DNA of 64,000 bases, taken from Argopecten irradians. Lineage: Eukaryota > Mollusca > Bivalvia > Pectinida > Pectinidae. The stretch covers positions 6,262,383 through 6,326,382 of the forward strand of contig NC_091139.1 in assembly GCF_041381155.1 (NCBI RefSeq). Direction: 5' to 3'. The translations under genes and the position numbers were made by a program. This document shows positions 12,001 to 24,353 of the stretch, in pieces (position 1 is the first letter of the stretch; each line of letters starts with the position of its first letter). The notes below the pieces were generated by a model. That model was not told the DNA's origin. It made no database searches and was given only the letters and a program-made list of their open reading frames with translations.

Positions 12001-15000
12001 ATCAACCAGAGAGCCTATGCTGGTAAGGACTTGGTACCGAGTCACACATTTGTTTTGATATTTAACAAAGTCTCCTGTGATATAATGATTGTATGTCTAT
12101 AGACTTTTACTTTTGTGACAATTTGTTACACCTTGTTGCCTCCCCTTTGTATAAAATGACAAAGTGAAGATTGCTCATAAGGAAATATCTTTGATCTGAA
12201 AGTTTTAATACTTTTCTGAGTAGCATTTTGTATTATATTATGGAACAAAATGAAGTAATAACTGTGTCATGGATAAATATGTGTAGTTGTTTCAAGTCTA
12301 ATCTTCACACACAACACATTGCTATACAATGATATAGCAAATTTGTTGCATAATTCAAACCAAAACAAGTAATATTGTACATCTACTTGTTTCAAGTATC
12401 AGAAAACCACTAAAAAACAATTGGTCTTAAGATAAGAAACCTTGTGTCAGATGTTCTTCCTGTTGAACAGTTTGGGTGTCGGAGGTCATGTTGCAGCAAA
12501 CTCAGGTTGCTACGGTGATTAACTACTACAACAAATGGATGGGGAAATGGCCAAAGCTTCAGGATTTGGCCAAAGCCAACTTAGAGGTAAATATGCCAAG
12601 TAGAAAGCAATGTCATATTGCTAGTAATATTATATAATTGTTACTCTGTGGTCTTAATTTTCACAGTTCTTATAAAAACAGGATTTTGGAGAGAGTGCTT
12701 GTGTTGGGAATTGGTTGAAATTTCATGATCAATCATCAGTTTTTTTAACCAATCAATAATCGATTAAAATCGATTTTGTTTTCCTTGATGTATAAACAAG
12801 TCTCATATAAAAACTTTCTTCAAAGGCTTACCATCGAGAGGCCTCTCTGTGCTGTCATGCATGTTTTCATGTCGCTTATTTTCTTCACAAATCATGCTCA
12901 TCTGAACGTTTACATTACTACGTAGTGCTTATGCACTCTTGAATTAGTCTTGATGCTTAAAATTTGAAATGATATGAGTGACAACCAAACACAAGGGAAT
13001 GATTTTAACAAGTTGGCTATGATTTTTTTGCATGTTTTAGTGATCAGCTAACTTTATACTTTCGTTTATCATGGTGTCGAAATATTCGACAAACTCGATT
13101 TTAGATTTCTTACTTGATCAAACACTTCAAATCAACGATACTCGACGAAAACTCGATTAATTGGAACACCACTAAAGAGCGCTAAACTTTAAATTCAACT
13201 TACCCTTATTCATTGCTCAGACTGGCATGTACAATATAATGTCTTCCATGTGTTGTTGAGGTACACCACAAAACTTGACCCTAAAATGACAATGTGACAA
13301 CACTAACTTCAAAAATTCATTTAAGGGAAAAAAGTGATGTTTCATTTAAGGGAAAAAAGTGATGTTTAAATTGTTTTAGATATCTATAGCTGAAATATTT
13401 ATAAAAAAAGTATATAAGTGATGTGCATGTCATAATTTAACATTGAAACCAGATCATAAAGAAATTATTCAAAAGAAGTTTGGAATATTAACTCACAAAA
13501 ATGTAACTGAATATTTAGTTGTTAGTTTGCATAGATTCTTGTCTAGGATATAATGAAAACTTAAATCAATCTTTCAGGAAGTGAATGAGTTGTGGTCAGG
13601 CCTAGGATACTACTCAAGGGGACGCCGCCTACACGAAGGCACCAAAAAGGTCAGGAAACAGATATTGTCTTACTGTAATTAAAAGTTATGTATCTATATA
13701 AGGCATTTTTCCATGGTGCATGTATATTGTATCTTGAATGTCACAGTTCAGTTTGTCAAGAATTAGTGGGTATTTTGACTAGTGTCATTTAATATGATTC
13801 AACTTCATTCTAATATTTTAAAGCAAGAGAAAACAGTTCATTCTTAGAAACCAGGAAATCAATACAGAGAATGTTCATATACATTATTACAGTGGACCCT
13901 CGATAATCCGGACACCTTCGTTCCCAGTCTAAACCGTCCGGATTACGAGTTTTCCGGACTGCCGAATTCCGTGCTCTTAGTCAATTAAATTGTCACGTAC
14001 GAGTTACTCCCCTTGACCTTGTAATCGATGACAGGCTTTTATGTAATATACGTGTATTATAATCAATACTTCGTTTGGTATGTTTTATAGGTATTTATAT
14101 ATCATTACGTTAAGAATAATAAATAAACGTATTTCTTTTTCAAAATACGAAACCTAAAGCCATAGTTAATTATATGCTATGTATGCATATAGCTACGTAT
14201 CCAACTCTTGATCTGTCGTATGGCAAATTGCCTAACCAAAGATCAATGTCATCTACGTTCTTGGCATAAAAAACTATGATAACAATAGTTGTGAACACTT
14301 TAGGATCTCATATAATTGTTATTTTGGATAATGTGTGTGTTTAATGACAATCTCTACAAGTCTTTGCTTTCTGACTTACAGACGTATGTAACAACCACGC
14401 GCCCGTTCACGTCTAACTTCGTGCACAATGTCACACACTTTATGGCATGTGCCGGGCGCCGTAGCCTTTATATCTTATACCACAGGCGATGAATTCGAAT
14501 AGATTTACATACATTTAAAATTCTTATTAATTTTGTAAGTATTATCTCACTTTATTGTATCTGATACTCATATCGATATATTCTGCATGCGAAACATGTA
14601 AGGTATCTACAGCATACGTACCCGTACCCAAGCTCAAACTTCATGTTTAAAAAGCGTGTGGCTAAAAATATATATTGCGTATCTCAATCAACACTGAAGT
14701 TTGATCTCCTATAGAAAACCAATGAACCGTTACATGACTGCATGTACCCGTGTGAAAGGTGTTCAGGTAAACGCCCGTGGCTATGACCTGGCAGCCGTCG
14801 TTATGACAACACACTCAGTGTCAAATGATAGTGTGTATTGTACACATGACTGAGATGGCCTTGGATTTTCTCGGCACGTGGCGACAACAAATTGTCCGGA
14901 TTATTGCGGGAATTTATTAACGAAAATTACGTTCCGTTCCCAAAATGGAGTTCCGGATTCGGAATACGAATTTCCGGACTAGTGAGTATAAATAACGTTA

Positions 15001-18000
15001 CGGAAATCCGTTCCCTGACATTTCCGTCCGGATTGTGAGTTTTCCGGACTATCGGCGTCCGGATTATCGCGGGTCCACTGTATATTATTTGCTGGGAAGC
15101 AGGGGGTGCCAAGATTTGACAGGGAAAAACATAGCATCCACATTACTTCATCCCTTGTTATGCATCTGGATTATGTTTTATACCTGTATGTTTTGAGACA
15201 GAATGTTTCTGTCTAATTCCGGCATTTGATACGCTGTGTTTCACAGGTTGTTGAGGAGTTGGGAGGTGAGATGCCCAAAACAGCAGAGGACCTTCAGAAG
15301 TTACTGCCAGGGGTCGGTCGGTACACTGCAGGAGCTATAGCTTCCATTGCCTACAATCAGGTAGTACTTGGCCAACACAAGAAAGTGATCAAACAAAGTC
15401 GCTTCAAATATTATATCACTATTGAAAAGTACTCTTTCTGCAAAATTCAGTCTCTATGCATTAGTGTATAACCATTATGTCCTCAAAGTCAGCTGGACTC
15501 TGGCCCTGATTTCTCGAAACAAACTTAAGTCAAAAACTGACTTAAGTCATAAATTATCATATAAGTTACATAAGGAGAAAAACTGAAGTTATGACTAAAT
15601 TCTACACTTTGTTTTGAGATATTGAGGCCAGATAAAACCTCCAGATGTTGGACTTTTCAAATTATTGTGTGTTGAACTACATTTGTATTTAATGTAAATT
15701 TTGGCTCTGAATTATTTGATACTTGGACTGAAAAAGCCTTACAACTTCCCCATGAAGATTTTAAACTCTACTTGGAGGTAGAGGGAGGTAGAGATGTAGT
15801 GGTAGAACATCCCTGGATGACCATAATCACTTGACAACTGCGGCCTTAAAATCGGATATCAAGTGTATTGGGGGCCGCGGGTGACCAAGTGGTTAAGATG
15901 TCTTGATATATTACCACAAGCCCTCCACCTCTAGGTTGTAAGTTCAAATCCCATGTAGGACAGTTTCGAAGTACTGACCACTGGTTGGTGGTTTTTCTCC
16001 TTGTATTCTGGCTTCCCTCCACCAATAAATCTGGCACGTCTTGACTTGGCCATGGCTGTTAATAGGATGTTAAACTAAAAAAGCCCAAACCCTTGTGTTT
16101 CAATGGGATATTATGTAAGGTTATGAACTTTTCTAATTATTGGTTATAGGTTACAGGACTTGTGGATGGGAATGTGATCCGTGTGCTGTGTCGGATGAGG
16201 ATCATGGGAGGAGATAGTACAGGCCAAGCTGTACAAGATAAACTATGGTAGGTATAAATCAGAATAGGATTCTTGTGCTGTGTTTGATAAGATTCATTGT
16301 GGTAGGTAAAAGTCAAATGCTTTCACAGGACAGATATTTATCCATTTTCTCCAGACCCCCCGGATTAAATTATCAAATAAACAATATATGCTATAGTGCA
16401 CCATCTGCCTATCATCTTTGATACCCCAGGGGTTACCTTCACTGTCAGTATATCCACCCAAGGACTAAGTCATAGTAAAACAAATAAAACGACGATGTAT
16501 CGAAGTTCAAGGGACCGTCAGAAAAACTTCGACACATCGAGACTTCGAATTATACGTGGTTGAAATTAGACCGATGTTTTTTTTACCATGACCAACTGTG
16601 GTAGTTGTGTACATGTCGTCTCCGTTCCGTAAACTTTATAATCATTGTATTTACCACAAGCAAAACATTTGGTGACTATATATTTAAGCGATGGTTAATA
16701 TTACGGAATGAATATTAAAACGAAAACACGTTGTAAAAACGAAACTAAAAAGGAGGAACCGAAAGCGCTACAACACCTACAAAATACTTCGATTTAGAAT
16801 GATCGATTTGCTCCAGTATTTATGCCAAAGTTGTGCAATGTAACAGTTTTGAGTATGAGTTACTAATAATGTGGCTCGCTGTTTACCGTTCCGTAAATTC
16901 TACAAACCGCTACCAATGGCGGCGGTGAACATCAAAAACGACTAACTGTATCTTTGCCGTACTAATGATTTAATAACGCAGCTTGTAAAAACAAAGCACC
17001 GGGTATCGGTCTGATTAGTGATATTAATTATCTTGATGATATCAAGCTAGCAACACAAGCTGTCATAATCCCTATTGTCCGGCGAAGGGCCGTCGCAAGA
17101 CAGCTAGGTGTGACAGCATGCCGCGGGGTATCGGCGAACACCTGATCTGTACAGGTAAATTTTTATTCGAATCATTGAGTGTCAGTTACCTATGATTCTA
17201 TAACAAATGGTCCATGAAAAAAATTTGATACATCGAGAACTTTGATTCATAGAACTTCGATTCATACATGGGTTAGTTAGTAATGTTATATAGTGAAGAA
17301 ATTCGGGACCAGACAAAAAGTTCGATACAGCGAGAAATTCGATTCATCGAAGTTCGAATCATCGAGGTTTGAGTCATAGTAAAACAAATAAAACGACCAA
17401 TCACAGGCCTGCGTAGATTCCTTTTGATATGCATCAAAACAATCAAATAATGGTACACTGTTGTTGACTGTGATTTAATAGTAAGTTTATTCAGATGATC
17501 CTTGAAAACACAATTTATTTACGGTAGCTGTGTGCATGACTAGTTACTATGTGGTAATAATGTGCGTGACATAAATATTGTAAGTATTAACATACATGTA
17601 ATTGGTAGTGAAATGTTGATTAAGGCATCTTTTACTTTATCTGCACTTTGTCTCCATAAATTTACTATAAGTAGCACCATGCCTCAAATGTATTCTGTTA
17701 TGACTTGCTGTAGTGAGCTTTGACCCCCTAAATGCCCTGCTCAATGACAAATGGCATCTTTGTAGAGTTGTCTGCTCTTGTGGGTAGGTATTTAATTGAT
17801 CTTTGTGAGAAAATTGCATCTGTATAACCCCCACAATGAAGTTAAGGGATGGGAGGGGAATATACTGAAATAGGGTTGTCTGTCTGTCTGTCTGTCTGTA
17901 GACACAACTTTGTCCGGGGAACTCCTCCTAAACTTTTTGACAGATTTTGATAAAATTTGGTACTCAGAACCATGACACAAAGAAGAGTAAACTATATAAG

Positions 18001-21000
18001 GTTCTGTAATGTCCCTTATTAATGGAGTTATTACTAAATTTGTGTAGCGGGGGGTATTAGTAGTCCACTCTGGCAATAATTTTAGCTTTCTCTGAAAAAT
18101 ATGTTACAAACACAAATACATTCCATTGATCTTTGTGAGAAAATTATTACTACATTACTAAATTATTATTACATCTTTTTCAGAAAAATCACAAAAATAT
18201 GTGAAAAGAATCAATAACTACCCACAAAAGCAGATGATTCAACAATATGCTAATAAATACCAGTAAACGTTTGTCTTTTAACCCTTTTTCTTCATTTCCT
18301 GAAGGTCCCATGCTAACAGTGTTGTGGACCCTGAGAGACCAGGTGACTTTAACCAGGGAATGATGGAGCTGGGGGCGACCATTTGTACACCCAAGTCACC
18401 GTCCTGTGACAGCTGTCCAGTGAAGGAGATATGTCTGGCTTACTCAAAGGTCAGTCCTTACCCTCTATATATAGCTAGCAGGTGCATACATTAAAATTTT
18501 TCAATTTTTAAAATATAAATATAAAACAAAGTTTAATAAATCTGTAAGTATGAGTCACAAAAGTTAATAGCTTTACCATTTATACTATCATCACTTCCTC
18601 TACAATTAAAAATAACGTCGTCTTATTTTTTCTTACGTCATCCTTATTACCGTGCTGCAGTTGCCTATCCCTGTGTCATGTGATAAAACAGCGAATTAGG
18701 CCTTCATTGTTAATATACAATTACACCAGAAATGTGTTTGTTTGATGTTATAACTTCATCCTAGGCATTCAATGAAAATGTTTTGGTGATAAAATTATAT
18801 TTACACCAGAAATGTGTTTGTTTGATGTTGTAACTTCATCCTAGGCATTCAATTAAAATGTTTTGGTGATAAAATTGTTATTAATAAGTTTTTGATGCGG
18901 AAACATGAGCCTTAAACAAACCAGAAAAAAAGTATGCTGATTGTGTGTTCCAGGTAGAACAAGAAAAGCAGAAGTCGGCCATGAAGATCCTGACCAACAA
19001 TAACAACTCTATAACAGATATAGAATGTTGTAAGTTTTCAAATTATGTTACCATGGATACGATTGTCTAAAGAATACTTATGCAAAACAGAGATTCAAAA
19101 TAACTTTATCTTTCTGACATATCATAACCATAATATATGATAATAAATATTCTGTGTGATATAGTTTTTCCCTATTTCTTTTTGATAGTGGCCGATACCT
19201 GCCCACTCTGTTTCCAGCAAGAGGATATGTGGGAACCAAGGTAAATAGGAGCTAACAAGTTAGATAGGATAACAGCTATATACCATTCCAGGCCAGTAAA
19301 TAGGAACTAACAAGTTAGATAGGATAACAGTTATATACCATCCCAGGTAGATGACTGTCGACATATTTACCATATAGGAGATATGACCCTTAAGTCACCA
19401 TATAGGTAGAAGTTACATACCATATTGGGGAGATGACCTTAACATTAAATACCATATTTGGGAGATGACCTTAATGTTAAATACCATATTTGGGAGATGA
19501 CCTTAACGTTTAATACCATATTTGGGAGATAATCCACAATGTCAAATACCATATTTGGGAGATAATCCACAATGTCAAATACCATATTTGGGAGATGACC
19601 TAATTTCAAATACCATATTTGGAAGATAACCTTAATGTTAAATATCATATTTGGGAGATTACCTTTAAACACCAATGTTCAGTGTACTTTCTTTCCAATT
19701 CAGTATCTTTTAACCAAGAAAAGAGTCTTTATATAAATAAATTCTGTCTGGTGAATTGATAGATAAATTTCGTACTGAAATCATTATTGGTTTTTGTGTA
19801 AATTATTAAACTAGATGAAATTACATCCAAAGCACAGGGAAACAAGGCAACTATTTCATGAACATTTTTCTTCACTTTTAGCAATGGTGTTGAGAATTAT
19901 CCCAGAAAAGGAAAGAAGAAAGCACCAAGGGAGGAGCGGACCGATGTGTGTATTGTATGTCGTAGAAGACAGGAGAGTAAGGACGAATACCTGATTGTAC
20001 AGCGGCCAAACAAAGGTGAGCAGGATAGGGAGTCAACTAATTGCCAGGCAATATATAGCCACACTTCCTGCTCGCAAACACACATGTACTGATTCAATGT
20101 CATAGCAGATGTCATAGCATACACATTGCAAAGTCATTGTCATACTCAGATGATCCGTCAATACATGTGCAGGGAATGGACAAATGTTGTAGATATTTGT
20201 CAACAACACTGATTTGTATTGAAGTAGCTTAAATGGGCACCCGGGCCTAAAGGATCAATTTTTCATGATATACTGTAATAATAAATCAATTGTCCAATAA
20301 CTTTTCTTTTAAATCATTACTTTTTGAATTTGTAAATTATACAACTATTTAAAGTTGTACTTAAATATCCTGGGTTAAAGACAGAATTCAAAGCACTTTG
20401 GATCTGACCCCAAAGACCTGACTGACCACAAGGGTGGAGATTTTAAAAGTAAAAAGAAAACAAACTCTGTAAATTAAACTTTGGCTCTGGCATTTCTGGA
20501 ACTTAAATAAGTGAAGAAGATTAAGTTCTGTTTAAATGACAAAGACTAGCCTAGTCATAGAGTAGCTTCCCTAAGGCAGAAAAGGCATGTTGTCCCTATG
20601 TGGTGACCGGAGGTCACAATGGAAACCGGAGGTTCCCTAGCTAAAGTGGGGACTGGAGGTCCCAGAGCCTATGTGGGGACCAAAGGTCCCAGAGTCTATG
20701 GTGGGAATCAGAGATCCCCTACTGAATGGCTACTGAAGGTACCAGAGCCTATGTGGAGACAGGAGGTCCCAGAATCTATGGTGGGAATCAGAGATCCCCA
20801 ACTGAATGGGTACCAAAGGTACCAGAGCCTATGTGGCGACCGGAGGTCCTCTGAGCTGTGATGAGATGCTCCAAGTTAAAGGATGCCAATGAGCCATGTC
20901 TCTTTGTTTTGTATAGGTTTACTGGCTGGGATGTGGGAGTTTCCATCACTGCTGCAGGTAGAGGAAGCCCAGAATCCTACTGATATCATTCTAGATAAGT

Positions 21001-23012
21001 CTTGTGGGGCTTCGTTACAGACAACAGGAAAAAGTCAACATATTGGTGAGGTATGGTAATAAGGAACATAGGGAATCAGCGATACTGTATTCAACCCAAT
21101 AAGTGCCCAGGGCATTTAAAAAAATGAAAAAATGAAAAGGTGCTTAACAAGATGATATTATTGCAAACCTATACAGTTTTGTGTAGTTTTGGTCTTATTT
21201 GTGCCAAGGCAACTGAAATTGAGGCCTCAAAAAGAGGAGGGGCGCTTATTGGGTCGAATACGGTATGTTGCAATTAGAATTTAGTATGAAATAATATATT
21301 GGCTCTATTGAAGATGTGGTAATGATATTCGTTTTACTTAATACCACTGTGACCTTGAACTGAGGTCTGAAGGTCAAACAATTTTTACAGTGATTTCTTT
21401 TAACCATTTCTACTTAATCACGGAAAATATTGTGATGAAATTTTCATGATGCTTCCTTCACAAAATGTCAAATCAGTGTAAATTTTATGGTTATTTCTTG
21501 TTTGGGCCATAACCAATTGTCCAAGATATGGTGATCAAATATAGATGATTTACAAAACAAGAAACTATATACCTATCAACTGTACGGGTAAACATAAATA
21601 ATATTGAATGTAAGAGAAAGGTTGTATGTTGATTTCATTAAGGACAAATAGGGATGAGCATATTTGTTTTTCATTGAAAGCAGTAAAGTAATATTCCATA
21701 AAATTTGGTAAATCCATTTCTGCAGGTGGTCCATATTTTCTCCCACATTCACCAAACCTACGTAATCCAGGCCATCACCATAGAGGAAGGGGAGGTAACT
21801 CTAAATACAGAACAACCACCAAGTCGATGGGTCTCCAAAGAAGACTTCCTAGAATGTGCTGTATCCACGGGAATGAAAAAGGTATTAATATCTAGTGTGT
21901 ATAGCCTCAAACAAGTAATGGATACCAAGTAATATAGTTTGTATGAATAGCAGACATTTTTACAAACTTATCTTATGATAATATAAGAAATGGAACAGAA
22001 GACATGCCAACCATTTGGTACGTTGTGATTTTTATCTGTGAACATTTTCCAGATGTCTCTAGTTGTTTTCCAGGTTAAGATCATAACATCTGAAGATAAC
22101 AGTCAATCACTTTTAAAGTGAATAGTCGGGCAAGGAAGGCTAGAGTTAGTGAAAATGGCGTTGATATATCCAGTACAATTTCTAATGAAATAGAGAAATA
22201 AAACTTCCCATCAAAATCGCTCTGCATGCAAGGAAATTAATTTATATTATAGAAATCCTAAAATGTCCTCTCGGCTGGCTATGTCCATATTGACATTCCC
22301 ACGCAGCCTCGTTTTCAGAATTTATTTTTAGAACTGTGCTACATTCACATGTGTCCATAATTTCCATTGTCAAAACTGGACAACGTTAGAAGAACTTGAC
22401 CTTCTTTTTGATATATAAGGACTTTTGGAATACAGTTTGAACCATCGAACACATTTAGACTGATTTCATTGCCCTACTATTCACTTTAAGTGTTTTATTC
22501 ATGTCACCTCAGGTAATAAAGTGTACAGATTATCAAATCCTCGTTCCCATTGTGATGTTACAATGGTTTAGAAGTCTTGTTCTTATCCCTTGTTTTCTGT
22601 TCCTCATGTCAATACATTTTCCATCAACAGGTTTTCAAGGCATTTGAATCACCGTTATCTCCTAAATCCAGCAATACAAAGGTAATTCTATCTTATATTA
22701 CTATGTACTGATTGTGGGGCATGTCACAGGTATGTAATGAATTAACATGAGAACCAGGAAAATTCAGTTATTACTAGTAATTTTTAAAAGAATACTGATA
22801 ATGACTGAATTTGCCAAGTTTCAAAAACATTCCACAACATATCCATCTGCAGAAAATTGAAAACGTACTCCATCATTTAAGAACTTAAGTTTATGTAAAT
22901 GATCAGTTGTGAATTTTTTTTCTGAATCTTTCAGAATAAGAAGACAGCGAATAAGCCAGATGATAAGCAAAGATCAATAAGTTGTTTCTTCAAACCTAAA
23001 GTGTCTTCCTGA
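9093..23012 (+). CDS. MUTYH: Adenine DNA glycosylase MUTYH, 15 coding exons, 479 aa
   Basis: Removes adenine mispaired with 8-oxoguanine in base-excision repair; nuclear and mitochondrial in mammals. Exons: 9093-9138, 11318-11448, 11986-12022, 12471-12586, 13578-13649, 15247-15360, 16150-16247, 18305-18449, 18954-19029, 19189-19240, 19882-20015, 20917-21050, 21726-21881, 22631-22681, 22935-23012. The total is 1,440 nt in one frame with every phase matching. Features: a basic start ([11 protein letters not shown]), LPWRKQ, the catalytic Glu in [10 protein letters not shown] (about residue 76), a helix-hairpin-helix [10 protein letters not shown], the catalytic Asp in VDGN (about 178), four [4Fe-4S] cysteines at about 232, 239, 242 and 248 (C-X6-C-X2-C-X5-C), a linker with extra Cys pairs, a C-terminal NUDIX-like 8-oxoG domain ([19 protein letters not shown]), and a terminal PCNA-binding PIP box QRSISCFF (466-473). 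Exon 1 is short and was chosen because its phase fits exon 2 exactly. Confidence 0.95.
9277..9402. mobile_element. Fold-back element (long perfect-like hairpin)
   Basis: The arms GCCACAGGGCCATG and CATGGCCCTGTGTG, plus AGCCAGAAATACATATAAA and its complement, form a stem of roughly 55 bp with a short loop. It lies in MUTYH intron 1. It is probably a MITE or a small inverted duplication, and it could fold into a hairpin in the pre-mRNA. Confidence 0.8.
9601..9787. repeat. About 42-bp tandem repeat, roughly 4.5 copies
   Basis: Units contain ACTGTCTACATTTTTCACTG and ACACTGTATACATAAC, repeating every 42-44 bp with almost no divergence. The array lies in MUTYH intron 1. Reading frames across it are repeat artefacts. 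Confidence 0.9.
10901..11298 (+). mobile_element. TTAA-flanked MITE (family 1), 398 bp
   Basis: The terminal inverted repeats AGGCCCACTACCTTTCCG and CGGAAAGGTAGTGGGCCT are bounded on both sides by TTAA (10897-10900 and 11299-11302). That is the target-site signature of piggyBac-type elements. Related copies lie at 36255-36652 (opposite strand) and about 37246-37631. The right end stops 19 bp before the acceptor of MUTYH exon 2, so the element sits against the polypyrimidine tract. Confidence 0.88.
13890..15080. mobile_element. Non-autonomous Tc1/mariner-superfamily (pogo/Tigger-like) element, 1.19 kb
   Basis: The terminal inverted repeats start CAGTGGACCCTCGATAATCC and end with the near complement GGATTATCGCGGGTCCACTG. 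They are flanked by TA dinucleotides (13888-13889 and 15081-15082), the expected mariner-type target duplication. Internal CCGGA-rich sub-repeats lie inside both ends. No transposase ORF of useful length was seen, so the copy is non-autonomous. It lies in the MUTYH intron between exons 5 and 6. Confidence 0.8.
15870..16075 (+). mobile_element. tRNA-derived SINE
   Basis: The 5' part resembles a Ser/Leu tRNA. It has an A-box-like TGACCAAGTGGTTAAGA at 15882-15898 and a B-box-like GTTCAAATCCC at 15942-15952. A conserved-looking body follows (GGTTTTTCTCC, CTGGCTTCCCTCCACC) with the tail GTTAATAGGATGTTAAAC. Degraded relatives lie near 53530-53700 and 57380-57420. It lies in a MUTYH intron and is not a functional tRNA gene. 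Confidence 0.75.
16415..17470. mobile_element. Dispersed CCAGGGG-type element interrupted by a fold-back insertion
   Basis: The outer sequence (CCCCAGGGGTTACC, then CATAGTAAAACAAATAAAAC, then the AATCAAATAATGGTACACTG part) matches a family also seen near 30140, 32440, 35330 and 35590. Between 16468-16494 and 17371-17397 the phrase AGTCATAGTAAAACAAATAA occurs twice, bracketing about 900 bp. The ends of that insert are rich in ATCGA and TTCGA and roughly inverted (CGATGTATCGAAGTTC and its kin), like a pogo-type element. The boundary is uncertain. Confidence 0.5.
18719..18880. repeat. Two-copy tandem duplication, about 84 bp
   Basis: TTACACCAGAAATGTGTTTG followed by ACTTCATCCTAGGCATTCAA occurs twice, nearly identical, in the MUTYH intron upstream of exon 9. 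Confidence 0.85.
19234..19347 (+). repeat. Two-copy duplication adjoining the MUTYH exon 10 donor
   Basis: The exon 10 donor segment GTAAATAGGAGCTAACAAG, with the following GTTAGATAGGATAACAG, recurs about 58 bp downstream as GTAAATAGGAACTAACAAG. The second copy is preceded by CCA rather than by the exon end. It is the fourth gene-edge duplication in this window. Confidence 0.7.
19417..19662. repeat. About 33-36-bp tandem repeat, roughly 7 copies
   Basis: Units are variants of AATACCATATTTGGGAGAT followed by GACCTTAA or AATCCACAATGTCA. The array lies in the MUTYH intron between exons 10 and 11. Confidence 0.88.
20598..20855. repeat. Degenerate minisatellite, units of about 35 bp
   Basis: Successive units carry GGGGACCAAAGGTCCCAGAG, GGGACTGGAGGTCCC, GGGAATCAGAGATCCCC and similar. 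The GACC/GGTC core makes each unit partly palindromic. The array lies in the MUTYH intron before exon 12. The long plus-strand reading frame through it is an artefact. Confidence 0.85.
21079..21265. mobile_element. MITE-like element with ACCGTATTCGACCCAATAAG-type ends
   Basis: The left end ACTGTATTCAACCCAATAAG and the right end CTTATTGGGTCGAATACGGT are inverted repeats enclosing about 130 bp. Related ends occur near 1837, 24777, 25843-26071 and 48853-49504, so this is a dispersed family. Confidence 0.7.
22117..22485. mobile_element. TTAA-flanked MITE (family 3), 369 bp
   Basis: Terminal inverted repeats AGTGAATAGTCGGGCA and TGCCCTACTATTCACT, each bounded by TTAA (22113-22116 and 22486-22489). 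It lies in the MUTYH intron before exon 14. The internal sequence has no ORF. Confidence 0.8.
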
Positions 23013-24230
23013 TAATCCAAAACTTCTAATGTTAATAGTTCATCACAAATGTAGATAGTCCATCAGAATGTATAAATAGCTCATCTTAATGTGTAAATAG
23101 TCCATCTTAATGTGTAAATAGGCCATCAATATACAGTATAAATTTAAAATGTATGGAAAATGCCCGAGATCAGAGTTTTATCCAAAATCAAAATAGAGTT
23201 GATCACATCATCTAGAAGTTCAGCAAACACCATAGATGCTGTCAACAACTTTTAAAAGAATTGGAAGTAGAAAAGTTCATCCAACTCATGAAAATGGAAC
23301 CCTTCGATAGCAAATCTATCCATATCAACGAGGCAGATTGATTACTACAATCATTCTGTTACCCCCACCCATCAAGAATCCAGACGAACAATCTCACTTA
23401 CTGCTTTGCAAACTTGTTAACACACATTAAGTGTTAACATTCGTCAATTACAAATTATATCGAGACTTACACATAAAAATTATATGTATAGATGAAGTCA
23501 TGTTGTTGATGCCATCATCAAATTGTTCATTTGAATAAATCATTGCCTGAAGAGTCCATAGATGGGCGAAAGTGCTGCAAGAGAATTAATTGTTTTTGTT
23601 GTTTTTCATATATGCATAAAATGTGTTGTGTCCATGTACTATCAATGGTAACAAATATTAAAAAAACAAATCTGTTTTCCCAAGCACTCTCACAACTTCA
23701 GTCGCTCTTCAGGGGAATTTTAATTTCCCCGAATGATTGGAAAGCAGAATCTTTTTTTACTCTTTGTTTTTAATATCTAATTATGTGTATAAAATACGTG
23801 AAGATTTTTGTGAATGTACACTTAATTCGAAAATCAACAATAGATAGACGATCAGACAGACGCCTCACCACGGCATAAGCTTGCATGCCCTTCTGTGAGC
23901 TAAAATCAGAACTCTTGTATTACTTTTCAGGATAGTTTAATTATTTTATTGCAATGTAAATTTTAAACTCGTATATAAATACAAATATATTGACTCTGAG
24001 CATGATCACAATTCACTATTTTGTTACTTGGCAACCATAACGGTGATCAGACAATATTTGTTGTTACTAGGCAACTAATTGTTAGTTGTGTTGCCTAGTA
24101 ACCATTACCATAACTACCGTACACATATATCTGTGTTAATTAGTAACTTTTGCCTTAAACAAACTATGTGATATCGCAAACATTTTCTAAAACAAAGGAA
24201 TTAAGTAAACAAGGTTATATTACAATCTGA

Positions 24231-24333
24231 TAAAAATTAGACTTGTAATTCTGTTCCACTCTGGTGCTCTATGATAAGCTTCAATAGTAGCTATAGAGCA
24301 TCGTAGTGGAGTGAAATTACAAGTCTAATTTTA
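24231..24333. mobile_element. Short fold-back element
   Basis: AAAATTAGACTTGTAATTCT and its near complement AGAATT-like arm, ending CAAGTCTAATTTT, form a stem of about 40 bp around GATAAGCTTCAATAGTAGC. It lies in the intergenic region immediately left of the duplicated 0.5-kb block. Confidence 0.75.
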
Positions 24334-24353
24334 ATAACATTGGATTATATTAC

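Noticed and set aside
14927..15112. 61-codon minus-strand frame
   Set aside because: It lies in the terminal repeat of the pogo-like element and has no similarity to a transposase.
15870..15952. Possible tRNA gene
   Set aside because: A- and B-box-like motifs are present, but the sequence does not fold into a full cloverleaf and continues into a SINE body.
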